Below are positions 58,201 through 63,680 of a stretch of 64,000 nt of DNA, piece after piece; within the stretch, counting starts at the first letter, position 1, and each line of letters opens with the position of its first letter. This stretch comes from Ursus arctos (Eukaryota > Chordata > Mammalia > Carnivora > Ursidae). The stretch lies in contig NW_026622886.1 of NCBI RefSeq assembly GCF_023065955.2, positions 11,666,001-11,730,000 on the forward strand, in the 5' to 3' direction. The notes below the pieces were generated by a model, which was not told the origin of the DNA, ran no database searches, and worked only from the letters and a program-made list of their open reading frames with translations. The position numbers were made by a program, and so were the translations under genes.

Positions 58201-61200
58201 AGCCTCCAGAGCTCTGAGGGCATACGCTTCTGTTGTTTCAAGCCACCCAGTTCGTGGTTATTTTTTATGTAGCCCTAAGACACTAACACAGGTCCTATGA
58301 ATTAGCCAGAGTTAGGACACTTGGCCTTCTGGGATTAGACAGACTCACTCCTGGAGACAGACGTGGGTCCTAGTTGAGGACACAGAGTGACAGGGTTTCA
58401 GCAAGAGCTGCCATGTGCCTACAAGATCTTGCTTCCTCGATCACGGTAGATTCTTCAGGAGTGAACGGCTGATTGCACCTGGCTCAATCAGCCCTTGGCC
58501 TAGAAATTTTGGAATTGGGGGAGAACGACTCCGCCTGAACAAACTTGGGAGCTGTTGCCAATAGCCACTTGGCCGTGTGATCTGGGGCAGAAGAAAGCCG
58601 ATGTGCAGTACAGCAGAGGAATGATGGTAGGTTGGAGAAACAGGGCAGGCCTGGCACACTGCGGGGGTCAAGTAACCACGGCCAGTTGGAGGAGGACAGA
58701 GTGGGGCAGGGGCGCTCAGGTCTCCTTTGCGCTGAGGAGGTGAAGACACACTGACCATTCCTGGAATGGACCCCATCTGTATGCACACGAAATACCTTGG
58801 ACTCTCGGATCACGTGGAACTTCAAATACTCCATCAGCTTGTCCTTGTTTTCTTGGTTGAACAGGAAATCCTGTTGTTCGGGGGGTAGAGCTTGCAGGGC
58901 TTGGTCGCTGGGCCAGAAGAGAGTGATCGGAGCATGGACGGGGTCAGTGATGACACCCAGCAAGCCCACATCCTGAAACACAGGGAGCAGGACGTGTGCA
59001 CAGCAGAGCCCGGCCACGGGGTGAGGCAGAGCGTCTTTCTGAGGCCCAAAGCCATTTGGAGGGGTTCCCTTCGTGCCTGCCCCGGGGGCTTGTTGGGATT
59101 CCAGCTGGTTCAGGGGTGACAGCCTGAAACTAGAGGCCCAGCACATCTCAACCATTCTGACCCTCAGTTTCTTGGATTGCAAAACAGACAAATTCTGGGC
59201 TTTTGTGAGTAGAAAAAGAAGCTTTAACAAACCCCCTTTTTTTTTTTTCCCTACTACTGCCCCCAAATTGTAATTTCTGGAAGACCCACTTAGCATTTTC
59301 CTCTTATTTCACTTAAAAAAGTGAAACTTATACAATATTGAGATGCTCCTATGTATTTATAAGATTTCTAGCTCACATGGACTCAAAAAGGAAATTGCTG
59401 GATGAATGGAGAGGAGTCATTTCGAGAGCCTTCTATAAGCTGGGTGCATCATAGACATTAGCCCTGCGATTTTTCCAACAGCCCTATGAAGTAGGCTTTA
59501 GTGTTCCCTTCTACTGAGCCCCAGAGAGGTTTGCTAATTTGCTTTCAAAGCCTGTGCTCAACCAGACGAGCTGCTCAGGTTTTGGAGCTGGGTGGGCCAG
59601 CAAAGATACTTGCCCCTAATCTCCCTGGTGAGTCTCATTTTGAGCACCTTGAAATCTCCATTTCTGAAGAGCTCCCCCGAGAGTGAGCCCCAGACCATTT
59701 TGGAAATCGCTGGTCTGTGCAGAGGTTTATAGACTGTGCCACAGGGGTGGGTATGGAGTGGGGGGCTGGTTCTCAGAGCCCTCCTGAGACTTCTCAGGGT
59801 AGGTGGAGGAGAGGAGACCTTGGAGGACCCTGTCCCTCCCTGATTCTCCTCTGAAATCTTTGTTTGAACAAGAAGTTTCTCTACTCAATTTGTGGGGAAA
59901 GTGTCTGAAATCAGAAAGATATAGCTTTAAATACAATTTCTACTTATGCCTCAGGCGTAGATTTTCCAGATCTGCACCTCGGCTTGCCCATCTCTATAAT
60001 GGAGGTGATAATTCCAGATGGGAAGCACCTCGTTCAGGGACCGGCACAGCCTAATTCCTTCCCTTGCTCCAACCTCAAATACTTCAGCTTCTAATACAGC
60101 CGATGTGCACTGGATAGCCAAAGAAACCCTATGCTATTTGGGGAATGGAGTGGTCTGCCATGCCTTCGCGCTGCAGAAAATCAGGACTTCCCTACACAGA
60201 TCCCACAACAGCTGGCTAGCGCCCCAAATAAAACACCGAATGACAAAACAACACAGCAACAACAAAAAACCCCGAAACAAAAGAAAACCAAAAAACCCTC
60301 CGAAAAACCAAATTCCTACGGCAGATTATCCCCGAGGGCTTTACCTGTAGCAGGCTGCTGAATTTGGTGTAGCCATGGTTTACTGCCACTGTCGTGAGAT
60401 TTTGCTGCAAAGATAGTAAGAAGTGGAACGACACGTTCCTTCATACGGTTCACAAAGCACTTCCACGAAAGCTCAACCGACTGGAATGAGGGTGAGACAA
60501 CGCGGCAGGTGCTGGGGATCGGCTCAGCAGCACCCACTCCAGCTCCCGTGTACCCGGGCCTTTCTGCGTGATGGAGGCTGGGGGGCTATGTGCTGCCTTT
60601 TCCCAGACTGCCCTGCAGCCACAGCCTCATAGGCGACGGGGCACCCAGCAAGCACAGGGGTTTTCATCAGACGTATGGGTGGAAGGAAACAACGTGAGGT
60701 GGGTGTGACTGCTAGGAGGGGGACCGTGACTGGCACAGTGGCAGAGGCATCCGGTGCTTAGACCTGCATGTTGCAGGTGCCGAGGCCGGAGACAGGTCCG
60801 GACAGCCCCGTGGTGAAGTCAGGGGTCCTCCCTTCACAGGTCCTCCCTACACTGGTCTCCCTGGGTAGCTCCTGGCTCTCTGGCTTTCTTAGAGATTCAG
60901 TGATGAACTTAATATCTTAAGAATCCCCTTTTTGTTTAAGTTAGGCATAGTGGGTTCTATTGTCTGCAATGAAAAACCCTGGCCAATACTAAAATAACAA
61001 TCAAATTCAAAATTGTCTTTTCTTTCACTTGAAAAGGAGTTTTACTCCAGGTTTGTTTTGAGTGATATTTATTTATCTACCATCTATCTATCTTTCTTTT
61101 CTTTTTTTCTTTTATTTTTTAAAAAGATTTTATTTATTTATTTGACAGAGACAGATAGCCAGCGAGAGAGGGAACACAAGCAGGGGGAGTGGGAGAGGAA

Positions 61201-63084
61201 GAAGCAGGCTCCTAGCTGAGAAGCCTGATGCGGGGCTCGATTCCAGAACGCTGGGATCACGCCCTGAGCCGAAGGCAGATGCTTAACGACTGCGCCACCC
61301 AGGCGCCCCTCTTTTATTTTTTTAAAGATTTATTTATTTATTTTAGAGAGAGTGCATGTGAGCAGGTCGAGGGGCAGAGGGAGAGAGAGAGGGGATCCTC
61401 AAGCAGAGGCCCTGCTGAGCATGGAGCCCAATGCAGGGCTTGATCTCACAACCCTGGGATCATGACCTGAGCCAAAATCAAGAGTCGGGTGTTGAACTGA
61501 CCGAGCCACTCCAGGTGCTTCATATCTATTTATCTTTCTACCTATCATCAGTCTCATCCATCTGTGTAATTCTCCATCTTCCAATCCTTGCGGAAACGAA
61601 AGAAAATCTTATAAAATCCATTTATCTATTTAAATTAGACTTTTACCTATTTACTTCTTACCAGAATAATATTCACTAGGCTTTTAATAGTAGCTTGAGA
61701 CTGAAGGAGCAAAATTAAAATGTCTCCGAATGATGCCTCAAAATCAGAATTGTGGGCCGCTTGGGTGGCTCAGTCGGTTACATATCTGCCTTCGGCTCAG
61801 GTCATGATCCCAGGGTCCTAGGATCGAGCCCCCTGTTAGGCTTCCTGCTCAGCAGGGAGCCTGCTTCTCCCTCTCCCTCTGCCTCCCCCTCTGCTTGTGC
61901 TTTCTCTCTCTCTGGGTGTCAAATAAATAAGTAAATAAGTAAATAAATCTTTAAAAAATCAGAATTGTGATAATAAATTATGAGTCTTATGAGTCACTCT
62001 GTGCCGGAAGTATGACAATGAATTCACCCACCAGAATCCTTCCAGAGGCATCTTTGGGAGTGATAAGCAAGTTTTGGGGAGACAGCAGTTTGTCTATGAT
62101 GTGGATGATTCCATTGGTATGGATGATATCACTGGATATGATCTTAGCCTTATTATTTATATACACTGTGTCCTAAAATTAACCAAAAAAAGAAAAAAAG
62201 AAATGAGCACAGAGACAAACAGACACAAAATTACTTCTTTCAGAATGCTTTTAGCAACATGCTAACTTATCATGAAAGTGAATGTTTAAGTAGAGCCTTG
62301 AGCCCATTTATTTACTGTGATTATAAAAAGAGAAGTGAGACAAGCCTGTAATCTCACCTGGAGAAGTTAATTACAGATCACCAACCACCATGGTCATTTC
62401 ACTGTGATTCTCAAATTTGAAATAGCAAGCAGCTTGAGACTGGCGCCTTTCTCACATGTATTCTCTACACCACCTTCTGCCCCCACCACTCGCTTGCTTC
62501 TCTCGGCAATGGGTTCTACCGCCGCTACTTGTTTCTCTGTTGTGGGGAGCGAGGGGACCAGCATGGCCAAGTGGCTGTGGTCCAAAGTATTCTTCCCTGG
62601 CTGGCTCCTGATCAGAAGCAGTTCTGATGACCACTTAAAGCAGGGTGCCTTTGAGTTTCAGTCCCAACTCGAATATTTACGTGCTGTGTGACCTTGGACA
62701 AGTTACTTAACTTCTCTGAGCTCAGTTTCCCAATTTGTAAATTGGAGAAAAGAATAGTATCTACATCACAGATTCTTTTGAGGATTAAATAAGTCAGCAT
62801 ACATCCAATACTTCAAATACCACCTGGCACAAAGGAATCACTCAACATGTGCTAGTTGTTGTTATTACTATTATCGCTGGTATTACTCTAAAGAAGAGGA
62901 GAAGAGAAAGGGCCACGTGGTGGGTGGCCTCTCTTACTTGAGAGACGGAGATGAAGATTTTCTCCCCCTGGAGAGAAGTAGCATTTGGGATCAATTTCAG
63001 GTTTTCTAGAAGCAGCTGGTGGCAGGCGATCACATGGTAGCGAAGAACCTGGGGCATGAAACCCTTTTTGTCCCAGTCTTTAAT
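27850..63084 (-). CDS. STAB2: STAB2 (stabilin-2/HARE), 3' part: 22 coding exons
   Basis: Gene-level entry. Minus-strand exons from 63084 to 28285 join in frame into 905 residues plus a TAA stop; the 3' UTR runs to about 27850. Stabilin-2 is a type I membrane scavenger receptor of sinusoidal endothelium in liver, spleen and lymph node that clears hyaluronan, heparin and other ligands. Order visible: end of FAS1 domain 5, FAS1 domain 6, laminin/EGF-like cysteine-rich block, LINK domain, FAS1 domain 7, transmembrane helix, cytoplasmic tail with YSYF, FQHF and NPLY motifs. Human stabilin-2 has 2551 residues, so about the last 35 percent is here. The paralogue STAB1 is rejected on the tail sequence and the NT5DC3 neighbour. 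Confidence 0.96.
27869..27874 (-). terminator. STAB2: STAB2 poly(A) signal AATAAA
   Basis: Plus-strand TTTATT, i.e. GTGCTCAATAAATGTTTATG on the minus strand, followed by T-rich sequence downstream. It is the first canonical signal after the STAB2 stop and lies inside an ancient repeat. Confidence 0.65.
28285..28335 (-). CDS. STAB2: STAB2 last coding exon and stop
   Basis: Sixteen codons, [16 protein letters not shown], then TAA (plus-strand TTA at 28285-28287); acceptor CTCTTTTCCAG. It aligns with the human end DSEERQLEGNDPLRTL by eye. It is separated from the previous exon by a 3.4-kb intron rich in LTR-type sequence and was found only by searching for the expected C-terminus. Confidence 0.93.
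   Translation of the reverse strand, partial: DTEDRQPDNNDPLGAL
28440..28880 (+). mobile_element. possible ERV LTR fragment
   Basis: CACCCCAAAATATGGCACCT, CGGACCAGGAGGGAAGACGC, GTATAAACAACC, TTCTCTCAGCAAGGCTCCCA and CATAAAGTTGAG resemble an old retroviral LTR in plus orientation, which is antisense to STAB2. No internal viral genes are visible. Family uncertain. Confidence 0.45.
30092..30222 (-). mobile_element. truncated Can-SINE
   Basis: T-rich tail, GAGAGAGTGTGTGAGAGAG and AGCAGGCTCTGCACTGAGGA up to GATGCGGGGCTC, where the copy stops; the head half is missing. Confidence 0.85.
30520..31170 (+). mobile_element. probable solitary ERV LTR in last STAB2 intron
   Basis: The right part has an AATAAA at 31044-31049 followed by CTCTCACTTCCTGCTGGCTT and a U5-like TGGTCCTGTGGGACCCCTCT, the layout of a class I ERV LTR. 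Left border not defined. No gag, pol or env sequence flanks it. Confidence 0.55.
31231..31350 (-). mobile_element. short Can-SINE with target-site duplication
   Basis: TTTTAAGTAGGCTCCATGCT, CATGGGGCTTGAACTGATGG and ending AGCCAGCCAGAGACCCC: short minus-strand form. AACCATGTAAAT and AACAATGTAAAT flank it. Confidence 0.88.
31766..31882 (-). CDS. STAB2: STAB2 exon: cytoplasmic tail with NPLY
   Basis: 117-bp phase-0 exon between CTTTCCGCAG and ATG|GTGAGT; 39 codons (visible 851-889). It starts [18 protein letters not shown], contains [15 protein letters not shown] and ends CDHFM. NPLY is the NPxY endocytosis motif. Human has YDPFT at the end; here it is CDHFM, so the DPF (AP-2 ear-binding) motif is absent. 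Confidence 0.96.
32746..32874 (-). CDS. STAB2: STAB2 exon: transmembrane helix and tail start
   Basis: 129-bp phase-0 exon between TGTGTTGCAG and GAG|GTAAGA; visible 808-850. [10 protein letters not shown] leads into the hydrophobic helix [20 protein letters not shown], followed by the basic stop-transfer [19 protein letters not shown] and FQHF correspond to two endocytic motifs reported for human HARE (YSYFRI and FQHF). Confidence 0.96.
33020..33260 (-). repeat. MIR fragment
   Basis: GGGGCAACTGAGGCCCAGAG followed by AGGGAAAGTGCTTTGCCTAA and CACACAGCCAGTGAGGAG is the MIR core on the minus strand. A second similar fragment follows at about 33330-33500. Confidence 0.75.
33771..33878 (-). CDS. 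STAB2: STAB2 exon: end of FAS1 domain 7
   Basis: 108-bp phase-0 exon between TGTTTCCCCAG and CTG|GTGAGT; 36 codons (visible 772-807): [20 protein letters not shown], then [28 protein letters not shown] is the FAS1 H2-like closing block; the Pro-rich end is the juxtamembrane stalk. Confidence 0.96.
34290..34455 (+). mobile_element. MER5-like hAT fossil
   Basis: GGGCATCACCTGAGGTCCAT, TTAGAAGTGCAGAACCTGAC and GTTGAGACTTGAGAAGCACT follow MER5A/B. Confidence 0.65.
34617..34700. repeat. short ATC/CATCAC-rich microsatellite
   Basis: About 80 bases of CATCATCGCCATCACC-type repeats, the same motif and strand as the array at 38967-39363, directly left of a Can-SINE. Confidence 0.85.
34742..34941 (+). 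mobile_element. Can-SINE with target-site duplication
   Basis: GGGCCCCTGGGTGGCTCAGT head, CTCTCTCT-rich body and AATAAATA tail. AAAAATGGTTTC at 34730-34741 and again at about 34942-34953. Confidence 0.94.
35203..35343 (-). CDS. STAB2: STAB2 exon: FAS1 domain 7
   Basis: 141-bp phase-0 exon between CCCTCTCAG and CCG|GTATGA; 47 codons (visible 725-771): [20 protein letters not shown] and [22 protein letters not shown] and NGT are potential glycosylation sites. Confidence 0.95.
36084..36203 (-). CDS. STAB2: STAB2 exon: FAS1 domain 7
   Basis: 120-bp phase-0 exon between CTCTCCCCAG and GAG|GTGAGG; 40 codons (visible 685-724): [20 protein letters not shown], then [15 protein letters not shown], a FAS1 H1-like block. 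Sits at the edge of a CpG-rich patch. NSS is a potential glycosylation site. Confidence 0.95.
36440..37006 (+). mobile_element. L2 LINE fragment
   Basis: CTTCCTTCTGCCTGGAATGT followed by TCTTGCC, and GTACATAGTAGGTGCTCAAT plus GAATACTCGCTG at the right end are L2 3' sequence. It fills most of the intron between exons 36084-36203 and 38211-38317 together with MIR pieces (37330-37430, 37910-38110). Confidence 0.8.
37910..38110 (-). repeat. MIR fragment
   Basis: GGGGAAGCTGAGGCCCAGAG followed by AGGGAAGTAACTTGTCAAAC is MIR core on the minus strand. It ends about 100 bases from the exon at 38211-38317. Confidence 0.75.
38211..38317 (-). CDS. STAB2: STAB2 exon: EGF tail and start of FAS1 domain 7
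   Basis: 107-bp exon between CTGTCTTCCAG and ACG|GTATGT; visible 649-684. [20 protein letters not shown] completes an EGF-like segment that precedes FAS1 domain 7; [16 protein letters not shown] starts the FAS1 fold. NCT is a potential glycosylation site. Confidence 0.95.
38462..38627 (-). CDS. STAB2: STAB2 exon: LINK domain, C-terminal half
   Basis: 166-bp exon between TCCCTACAG and AAAG|GTAACC; visible 594-648 plus one base. [20 protein letters not shown], then [14 protein letters not shown] and [11 protein letters not shown]. With the previous exon all four LINK cysteines are present. The NKS sequon matches the glycosylated site of the human LINK domain by position. The next intron is only 144 bp. 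Confidence 0.96.
38655..38830 (+). mobile_element. L2 3' end fragment
   Basis: ACTGTAAACCCCGTGGAGTC, CCTGTGCCTGGAACATAGTG and TTGATTGATTCACTGAA follow the L2 end. Confidence 0.65.
38967..39363. repeat. 400-bp ATC/CATCAC-rich microsatellite
   Basis: Long interrupted (ATC)n array with CATCAC, CATCATTATC and CATGATCATC variants, in a STAB2 intron. It creates His- or Met-rich open frames on the two strands that are not genes. It is flanked on the right by MIR sequence. Confidence 0.95.
39370..39600 (-). repeat. MIR fragment
   Basis: GTTAAGTAACTTGCTCAAAG followed by TCATACAGCCAGCAAGTAG is the MIR core. Lies right of the ATC array. Confidence 0.75.
40160..40420 (+). repeat. MIR fragment
   Basis: CTTTCAGAGCCTCAGTTGCC, CTGTAAAATGGGAATAGTGA: MIR sense strand. 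Ends about 90 bases from the LINK exon at 40511-40644. Confidence 0.8.
40511..40644 (-). CDS. STAB2: STAB2 exon: LINK domain, N-terminal half
   Basis: 134-bp exon between TTCCCTTCTAG and AAG|GTGGTC, a weak donor. Visible 549-593. [19 protein letters not shown] is the start of the LINK (Xlink) domain, the hyaluronan-binding module; [18 protein letters not shown] supplies its first cysteine and the conserved alpha helix. Confidence 0.95.
40785..41210 (-). mobile_element. L1/HAL1-type remnant, left piece
   Basis: AAGAAAGAAAAATCACCTAT, ATCTTACTCCCTGGAAAGAA and CTAATGTTTTGGCGTACTTC follow the antisense of an old L1/HAL1 3' part. A related piece follows at 41650-41870 after an unassigned 430 bases. 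Confidence 0.5.
41650..41870 (-). mobile_element. L1/HAL1-type remnant, right piece
   Basis: TTTTAAGGCTCTCAGCACAC and GGGTTGCCACGAAGGCTGCA are typical of the antisense L1/HAL1 3' region (compare the usual fill of 'aaactgctttcc'). Confidence 0.5.
42590..43060 (-). mobile_element. L1M 3' part
   Basis: CATCTGAAGGGTGCAATTCA, GCAACCATCACCACTATCCA, ACTTTCTGTCTCTATGAATT and TGGACACTGGGGTTGTTTCC are the reverse complement of an L1M end. It underlies a 226-codon plus-strand open frame that is not a gene. Confidence 0.85.
43456..43476. repeat. (GT)n run at a SINE tail
   Basis: About ten GT units directly joined to the T-rich tail of a minus-strand SINE fragment inside an MLT1-like LTR. Confidence 0.9.
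43477..43549 (-). mobile_element. Can-SINE fragment in MLT1
   Basis: TTTTTTTAAAGTAATCTCTA, then CATGGGGCTCAAACTCACAA and GAGATCAAGAGTCACATACTG: tail-side half of a minus-strand short Can-SINE; head missing. Confidence 0.8.
44508..44649 (-). CDS. STAB2: STAB2 exon: EGF-like domains before LINK
   Basis: 142-bp exon between CTCCCCACAG and CAGG|GTCAGT; visible 502-549. [20 protein letters not shown] closes one EGF-like module, and [19 protein letters not shown] starts the next. The last base G plus AT of the next exon makes Asp. Confidence 0.95.
44850..45075 (+). mobile_element. L2-like fragment
   Basis: CACTGGCCCAATTCATGTTC, GCACACAGCAGGTGCCTGGT and CGAATCAATGAATGATC resemble an L2 3' end. A MIR-like piece follows at 45080-45220 (minus). 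Confidence 0.55.
45370..45610 (-). mobile_element. L1M-type remnant
   Basis: GAAGAGTTGTCAAGATAGCA, GAGTTGCCATATACGCTTCG, ATTACTATTAACTAAACAAC and GTGGATTTCACCAGTCTTCC follow a widespread old L1 segment. Abuts the region 150 bases from exon 45746-45939. Confidence 0.65.
45746..45939 (-). CDS. STAB2: STAB2 exon: two EGF-like domains
   Basis: 194-bp exon between GCTCGTGCAG and CCG|GTGAGT; visible 437-501. First module: [20 protein letters not shown] through [12 protein letters not shown]; second module starts [19 protein letters not shown] and runs into the next exon. Cysteine spacing is regular. Confidence 0.96.
46247..46318. repeat. alternating TG/CG purine-pyrimidine tract
   Basis: 72 bases of almost perfect purine-pyrimidine alternation mixing GTGT, GCGC and GCATGCGCGC. 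Located in a STAB2 intron about 300 bases upstream (in STAB2 direction) of exon 45746-45939. Confidence 0.93.
46330..46500 (-). repeat. MIR fragment
   Basis: CCCCCATTCTACAGATGAAC followed by AAACTGAAACCCAGAGAGTG, and GGCGCTGGGATTTAAACCCA: MIR minus strand. Confidence 0.75.
46890..47330 (+). repeat. ancient interspersed repeat, family unresolved
   Basis: GACTACATTTCCCAGACTCC, TTGCAACTAGGTATGACAGA and TAAAGGGAAGGAGGTTTGCC are typical of a widespread mammalian MER-class repeat whose name I cannot fix from memory. Confidence 0.5.
47698..47805 (-). CDS. STAB2: STAB2 exon: EGF-like domain
   Basis: 108-bp exon between TTGTTTGCAG and ACTG|GTAGGT; visible 401-437. [20 protein letters not shown] then [16 protein letters not shown]. 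An EGF-like module of the stabilin type ending in the GDGITC signature; NNT is a potential glycosylation site. Confidence 0.95.
49073..49177 (-). CDS. STAB2: STAB2 exon: EGF-like domain
   Basis: 105-bp exon between TTGCTTTACAG and ACAG|GTCCGT, a weak donor. Visible 366-401: [19 protein letters not shown] then [15 protein letters not shown]. Six cysteines in EGF spacing. No useful open frame shows it; the junction frames with 50897-51046 and 47698-47805 support it. Confidence 0.93.
49560..49995 (+). mobile_element. L2 LINE fragment, left piece
   Basis: CATTCAGCTCCCCAAAGGTG, ATCCTCCATTGGCCGCCCAT, CTGCCTCAGGACCTTTGCAC: L2 sense sequence, interrupted at about 49995 by a hAT-like repeat and resuming at 50185. 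Confidence 0.7.
49995..50185 (+). mobile_element. hAT/MER-type repeat inside L2
   Basis: CTACATGTGGCTATGTAAAT, AGTTCCTTAGTCACACATTT, TGAGTGCTCAATAGCTACAG and ACAGAACATTTCCAGCAATG match a common non-autonomous DNA-transposon repeat. L2 sequence lies on both sides. Confidence 0.55.
50185..50420 (+). mobile_element. L2 LINE fragment, right piece
   Basis: TCTCACCTCAAATATTCCCT, GAGCATATATTCCTTGAGAG and CACTGTATCCCTACAACTTA follow the L2 3' end. Confidence 0.65.
50440..50640 (+). repeat. MIR fragment
   Basis: CTCAGTTTCCACATCTGGTA, GTGAGGATTAAATGATAAAA and TGGCACATAGTAGGTGCTCC: MIR sense strand. Confidence 0.75.
50897..51046 (-). CDS. STAB2: STAB2 exon: laminin-type EGF-like domain
   Basis: 150-bp exon between CATCTCTTCCAG and CAGT|GTACGT; visible residues 316-366. 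It reads [20 protein letters not shown], then [19 protein letters not shown] and [10 protein letters not shown]. Cysteine spacing fits an EGF/laminin-EGF module; NGT is a potential N-glycosylation site. Split codons at both ends keep frame 1. Confidence 0.94.
51439..51633 (+). mobile_element. Can-SINE with altered head
   Basis: GGGCGCCTGGGTCCTAATGG shows a local substitution or insertion in the head, then GGCTCAGGTCATGATCCTAG and an AATAAAATCTTTAAA tail. TTACTGTA flanks both ends (51431-51438 and 51634-51641). Confidence 0.93.
51790..51990 (+). repeat. MIR fragment
   Basis: CTTCTGGGGACACTCTGTGG, TTCTCATCTGTAAAATGAGG: MIR sense strand. Confidence 0.75.
52569..52695 (-). CDS. STAB2: STAB2 exon: Cys-rich, laminin-type EGF region
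   Basis: 127-bp exon between TTCCTTTAG and G|GTGAGG. Visible residues 274-315 plus one base. Starts [19 protein letters not shown] and ends [12 protein letters not shown], the typical start of stabilin laminin-type EGF repeats. The last base G joins CC of the next exon to give Ala. Confidence 0.95.
53110..53560. repeat. two MIR fragments, head to head
   Basis: 53110-53330 reads MIR minus (GTGTTTACTATGTGCCAGGC); 53360-53560 reads MIR plus (CTGGCTCTGTGGTCTTGGCC). Confidence 0.65.
53824..53880 (-). CDS. STAB2: STAB2 short exon: Cys-rich linker
   Basis: 57-bp exon between GCATACTAG and AAG|GTAATT, 19 codons: [19 protein letters not shown] (visible 255-273). The three cysteines begin the cysteine-rich block after FAS1 domain 6. 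The upstream frame ends S and the downstream frame starts GVKEKC, which fits the stabilin pattern. Confidence 0.9.
55189..55335 (-). CDS. STAB2: STAB2 exon: end of FAS1 domain 6
   Basis: 147-bp phase-0 exon between CCCCTCTCAG and TCG|GTCAGT; 49 codons (visible 206-254), from [20 protein letters not shown] through [15 protein letters not shown] to [13 protein letters not shown] is the closing block of this FAS1 domain. NFS is a potential glycosylation site. A purine (GA) run sits just inside the upstream intron. Confidence 0.94.
55456..55480. repeat. (TA)n microsatellite
   Basis: About 12 TA units in a STAB2 intron, about 120 bases upstream of exon 55189-55335. Confidence 0.95.
55500..55690 (-). 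repeat. MIR fragment
   Basis: CCAGATGAGAAAACTGAGAC followed by AGGGGAGGTTCAATACCTTG: MIR minus strand. Confidence 0.75.
56165..56410 (+). repeat. MIR fragment
   Basis: GAGTGAGTTACTGAACTTCT, TAGGGTTGTTAGAAGGCTCA and CCAAGTGCTCTGAAAGCTAC: MIR sense strand. Confidence 0.75.
57051..57217 (+). mobile_element. truncated retrocopy-like insert with A-tail
   Basis: AATAAA at 57151-57156, a short spacer, then an A-rich tail from 57164 (A12, then A/C-rich). Imperfect direct repeats AGAGCTGGCTCTGAA (57036-57050) and AGAGCTGCTCTCTGAA (57218-57233) flank about 110 bases of body. No parent gene was recognised, and no SINE head is present. It could instead be an unknown SINE. Confidence 0.45.
57430..57519 (-). 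CDS. STAB2: STAB2 exon: FAS1 domain 6
   Basis: 90-bp phase-0 exon between CGCTCCTACAG and ATC|GTGAGT. 30 codons (visible 176-205), starting [19 protein letters not shown] and ending CGAGGDI. Too short and too interrupted to appear as a long open frame; found by splice signals and frame. Confidence 0.93.
57838..58290 (+). mobile_element. MLT1-type ERVL-MaLR LTR
   Basis: GTTATGGGTTGAACTGTGAG, ATAAGGTCATTGCAGATGTA, CTTATAAGAAGAAAAGAGAA, CAGCCTCCAGAGCTCTGAGG and AGCCACCCAGTTCGTGGTTA: a near full-length MLT1 LTR ending about GACACTAACACA. Confidence 0.85.
58796..58972 (-). CDS. STAB2: STAB2 exon: FAS1 domain 6
   Basis: 177-bp phase-0 exon between TGTGTTTCAG and AAG|GTATTT; 59 codons (visible residues 117-175). 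It includes [15 protein letters not shown] and [12 protein letters not shown], typical of the first half of a FAS1 domain. The open frame continues into introns on both sides, but the splice sites and the neighbouring exon frames define the coding part. Confidence 0.95.
59400..59580 (-). repeat. MIR-like fragment
   Basis: AGCCCTATGAAGTAGGCTTT and CCCCAGAGAGGTTTGCTAAT: MIR minus strand, diverged. A MER5-like stretch may follow at 59600-59725. Confidence 0.55.
60345..60404 (-). CDS. STAB2: STAB2 exon: linker to FAS1 domain 6
   Basis: 60-bp exon between ATCTTTGCAG and CAG|GTAAAG; 20 codons beginning [15 protein letters not shown] and ending SSLLQ (visible residues 97-116). NLT is a potential N-glycosylation site. 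A/C-rich low-complexity sequence lies just downstream of its donor (60220-60310). Confidence 0.93.
61115..61309 (-). mobile_element. young Can-SINE inserted in a SINE tail
   Basis: Minus-strand copy ending GCGCCACCCAGGCGCCCC; middle matches the 9784 and 63681 copies. TCTTTTATTTTTT occurs on both sides, showing it landed in the T-rich (A-tail) end of the SINE at 61315-61520. Confidence 0.93.
61315..61520 (-). mobile_element. older Can-SINE, host of the copy on its left
   Basis: Minus-strand copy with CCTGCTGAGCATGGAGCCCA and a mutated head (GAGCCACTCCAGGTGCTT). ATATTTATTTATCT (about 61055) and ATATCTATTTATCT (about 61522) look like its own target-site duplication around both SINEs. Confidence 0.9.
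61755..61955 (+). mobile_element. Can-SINE with 14-bp target-site duplication
   Basis: GGCCGCTTGGGTGGCTCAGT head, CT-rich body, (AAATAAGT) tail. AAATCAGAATTGTG at 61741-61754 and 61956-61969. It ends 76 bases from the donor side of exon 62032-62172. Confidence 0.95.
62032..62172 (-). CDS. STAB2: STAB2 exon: end of FAS1 domain 5
   Basis: 141-bp phase-0 exon between AATTTTAG and CTG|GTGGGT. Visible residues 50-96. [16 protein letters not shown] leads into [14 protein letters not shown], the H2-like conserved block that ends FAS1 domains. Confidence 0.95.
62650..62870 (+). repeat. MIR fragment
   Basis: GTGTGACCTTGGACAAGTTA followed by CTTAACTTCTCTGAGCTCAG, and GAGGATTAAATAAGTCAGC: MIR sense strand. 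Ends about 70 bases from exon 62938-63084. Confidence 0.85.
62938..63084 (-). CDS. STAB2: STAB2 exon: FAS1 domain 5, middle part
   Basis: Acceptor TCTATTACAG, donor CAG|GTAAGA (minus strand). 49 codons (visible residues 1-49) starting [20 protein letters not shown]. The [10 protein letters not shown] segment is typical of a FAS1 domain core; NATS is a potential N-glycosylation site. No upstream exon is visible between 63085 and 64000. Confidence 0.94.
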
Positions 63085-63680
63085 CTGTAATAGAAGATGG
63101 GAGGGTTCCAGCCAGAGCCAGGAGCCTTTGGTCTCCCCTCCCCGATGCCCTCGCCGGGGCCTCCCTCCCCACCGGACTGGGAAGGAGGCAGTCAGGGCTG
63201 GCTGGTGGTCAGAGTTACAGGGTACAGGCTGTTCAGGCAGGAGGGAGAAAGTGGTCCTCGTTCCTTTCCTCCTTCCAACATAGATTCTCAGCTTGGAAGG
63301 GAGCTTGAAGTTCCCCTGGCCCAGCATTTCACAACACATGTGGCGGGACCCTAAGTCCTGTGAGATGCTACTTGCAAAAAGACTTTTCTTGTGAAAAATG
63401 CTGGGAAATGCTGCATGGCACCTGCCCCCCTTGGAGAGGTACCTGGGCCAGATTTAAACCTTAAGTATGGAAAAGATCACGATACTTTCCCATTTATAAA
63501 TCGAAACACAAACAATATTAACCATTAATAAAAAGTATAAAAAGTAATAAAAGGCCCATAAGGTTCTCTTTGTTTCATGATATCTCTTTTGATGCTTTTG
63601 AGAGAAAAACTATCAAATGTCAACATCTTTCAAAAAGTATTTTTGTATCTCTGCTTTACTAGTATCTAAAATATATGCAT

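Noticed and set aside
58484..59296. 270-codon single-exon reading of the STAB2 region
   Set aside because: Only 58796-58972 is exon; splice sites on both sides and frames of neighbouring exons show that the rest is intron.
27850..63084. STAB1 (with NT5DC2) as the identity of the pair
   Set aside because: The paralogous pair is compact and nearly overlapping; here introns are large and the C-terminus (NPLY...NDPL end, LINK and FAS1 details) matches STAB2, with NT5DC3 next to it.
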